The translations under genes and the position numbers were made by a program. Below, piece after piece: positions 5,051-5,399 of a stretch of 5,399 nt of DNA (positions are counted from its first letter, which is position 1; each line of letters starts with the position of its first letter). Location: contig JAFGFP010000086.1 in assembly GCA_016931015.1 (NCBI GenBank), positions 1 to 5,399 of the forward strand, in the 5' to 3' direction. Below the pieces are notes generated by a model. That model was given only the letters and a program-made list of their open reading frames with translations. It was not told where the DNA came from and did no database searches. The stretch is from Dehalococcoidales bacterium (GTDB lineage: Bacteria > Chloroflexota > Dehalococcoidia > Dehalococcoidales > UBA5760).

Positions 5051-5079
5051 ATTTGTTCTCCCAATCGTGAAGGCTGTTA

Positions 5080-5399
5080 ATGACACAGGAAAAGTCGTCC
5101 CCGAAGACACCACCCAAAAGTGAATACACCGCCGAGCATATCCAGATTCTCGGCGGGCGGGAAGCCGTCCGCCGCCGGCCCGGCATGTACATCGGCAGCA
5201 CCGACCAGCGCGGGCTGCACCACCTGGTCTACGAAATCGTCTACAACAGCGTCGACGAGGCCATGGCCGGCTGCTGCACCAGGATTGAGATTACCATCCA
5301 GCCGGACAACTCGGTCAGGGTAGAGGACAACGGGCGCGGTATCCCCGTGGACATCCACCCCACCACCAAGGTCTCCGCCCTGGAAACGGTAATGACCAC
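5080..5399 (+). CDS. gyrB: DNA gyrase subunit B, N-terminal 106 residues (cut by window edge)
   Basis: GyrB carries the ATPase (GHKL) and TOPRIM domains of gyrase, the enzyme that introduces negative supercoils with GyrA. The visible part is the start of the GHKL domain: IQILGGREAVRRRPGMYIG (21-39), GLHHLVYEIV (45-54) with the catalytic Glu52 (E. coli Glu42 by a constant offset of ten), Asn56 (Mg-binding), and EDNGRGIPVDIHP (82-94), where Asp83 and Arg86 align with E. coli Asp73 and Arg76. The start at ATG 5080 has GAAGG (5069-5073) six bases upstream. The 20-residue Lys/Pro-rich lead-in before the conserved core is somewhat longer than in E. coli. Position 55, usually Asp in GyrB (EVVDN), is Tyr here. 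ParE is a less likely alternative; the two cannot be fully separated from the N-terminus alone. Confidence 0.94.
   Translation, partial: MTQEKSSPKTPPKSEYTAEHIQILGGREAVRRRPGMYIGSTDQRGLHHLVYEIVYNSVDEAMAGCCTRIEITIQPDNSVRVEDNGRGIPVDIHPTTKVSALETVMT

Noticed and set aside
4862..5079. Replication origin near gyrB
   Set aside because: gyrB is often near oriC, but no DnaA box (TTATNCACA) or AT-rich unwinding region is seen here and dnaA is not in the window.
1..5399. tRNA or rRNA genes, CRISPR arrays, insertion sequences or a defence system
   Set aside because: No cloverleaf, direct-repeat array, transposase or terminal inverted repeat pattern is visible; the coding space is filled by housekeeping genes.

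Overview
The window is a compact, GC-rich bacterial chromosome segment of housekeeping genes with no mobile element, CRISPR array or RNA gene that I can see. The protein sequences (RecA, GyrB, ArgC, a DegV protein and a 46-residue zinc-ribbon protein of the DUF5679 type) fit a Chloroflexota lineage, perhaps Dehalococcoidia. That placement is inference from remembered protein resemblance, not a search.

Layout. Two transcription blocks diverge from the intergenic region at about 2438-2596. The minus-strand block, in order of transcription, is: a fused protein with a TrmO-type tRNA methyltransferase domain followed by an endonuclease III-like (HhH-GPD, Fe-S) domain (2437 to 1331); a DegV-family fatty-acid-binding protein (1200 to 331, GTG start); and the first 84 codons of recA (252 to the window edge). 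Each has its own plausible sigma70-type promoter. The plus-strand block is: a two-TM potassium channel with a cytosolic RCK domain (2597-3601); argC (3598-4638), which overlaps the channel by ATGA; a 46-aa zinc-ribbon gene with a near-perfect Shine-Dalgarno (4721-4861) and a strong terminator; and the first 106 codons of gyrB (from 5080), behind a strong extended -10 promoter and a structured leader.

How the genes fit together. RecA, GyrB and the glycosylase-like half of the fusion act on DNA. TrmO acts on tRNA position 37, DegV on fatty acids, the channel on K+ and ArgC on arginine synthesis. Apart from the translationally coupled channel-argC pair, there is no obvious pathway-level operon.

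Most notable points: (1) the in-frame TrmO-endonuclease III-like fusion; (2) an AGGAGG Shine-Dalgarno inside the channel gene, placed just before a Met at the start of the RCK domain, which echoes the internal start of the archaeal channel MthK; (3) a terminator-like hairpin at the 5' end of the gyrB leader; (4) an Asp-to-Tyr change in the GyrB ATPase motif that carries the catalytic Glu. All intergenic stretches are shorter than 300 bases and are described in the entries.
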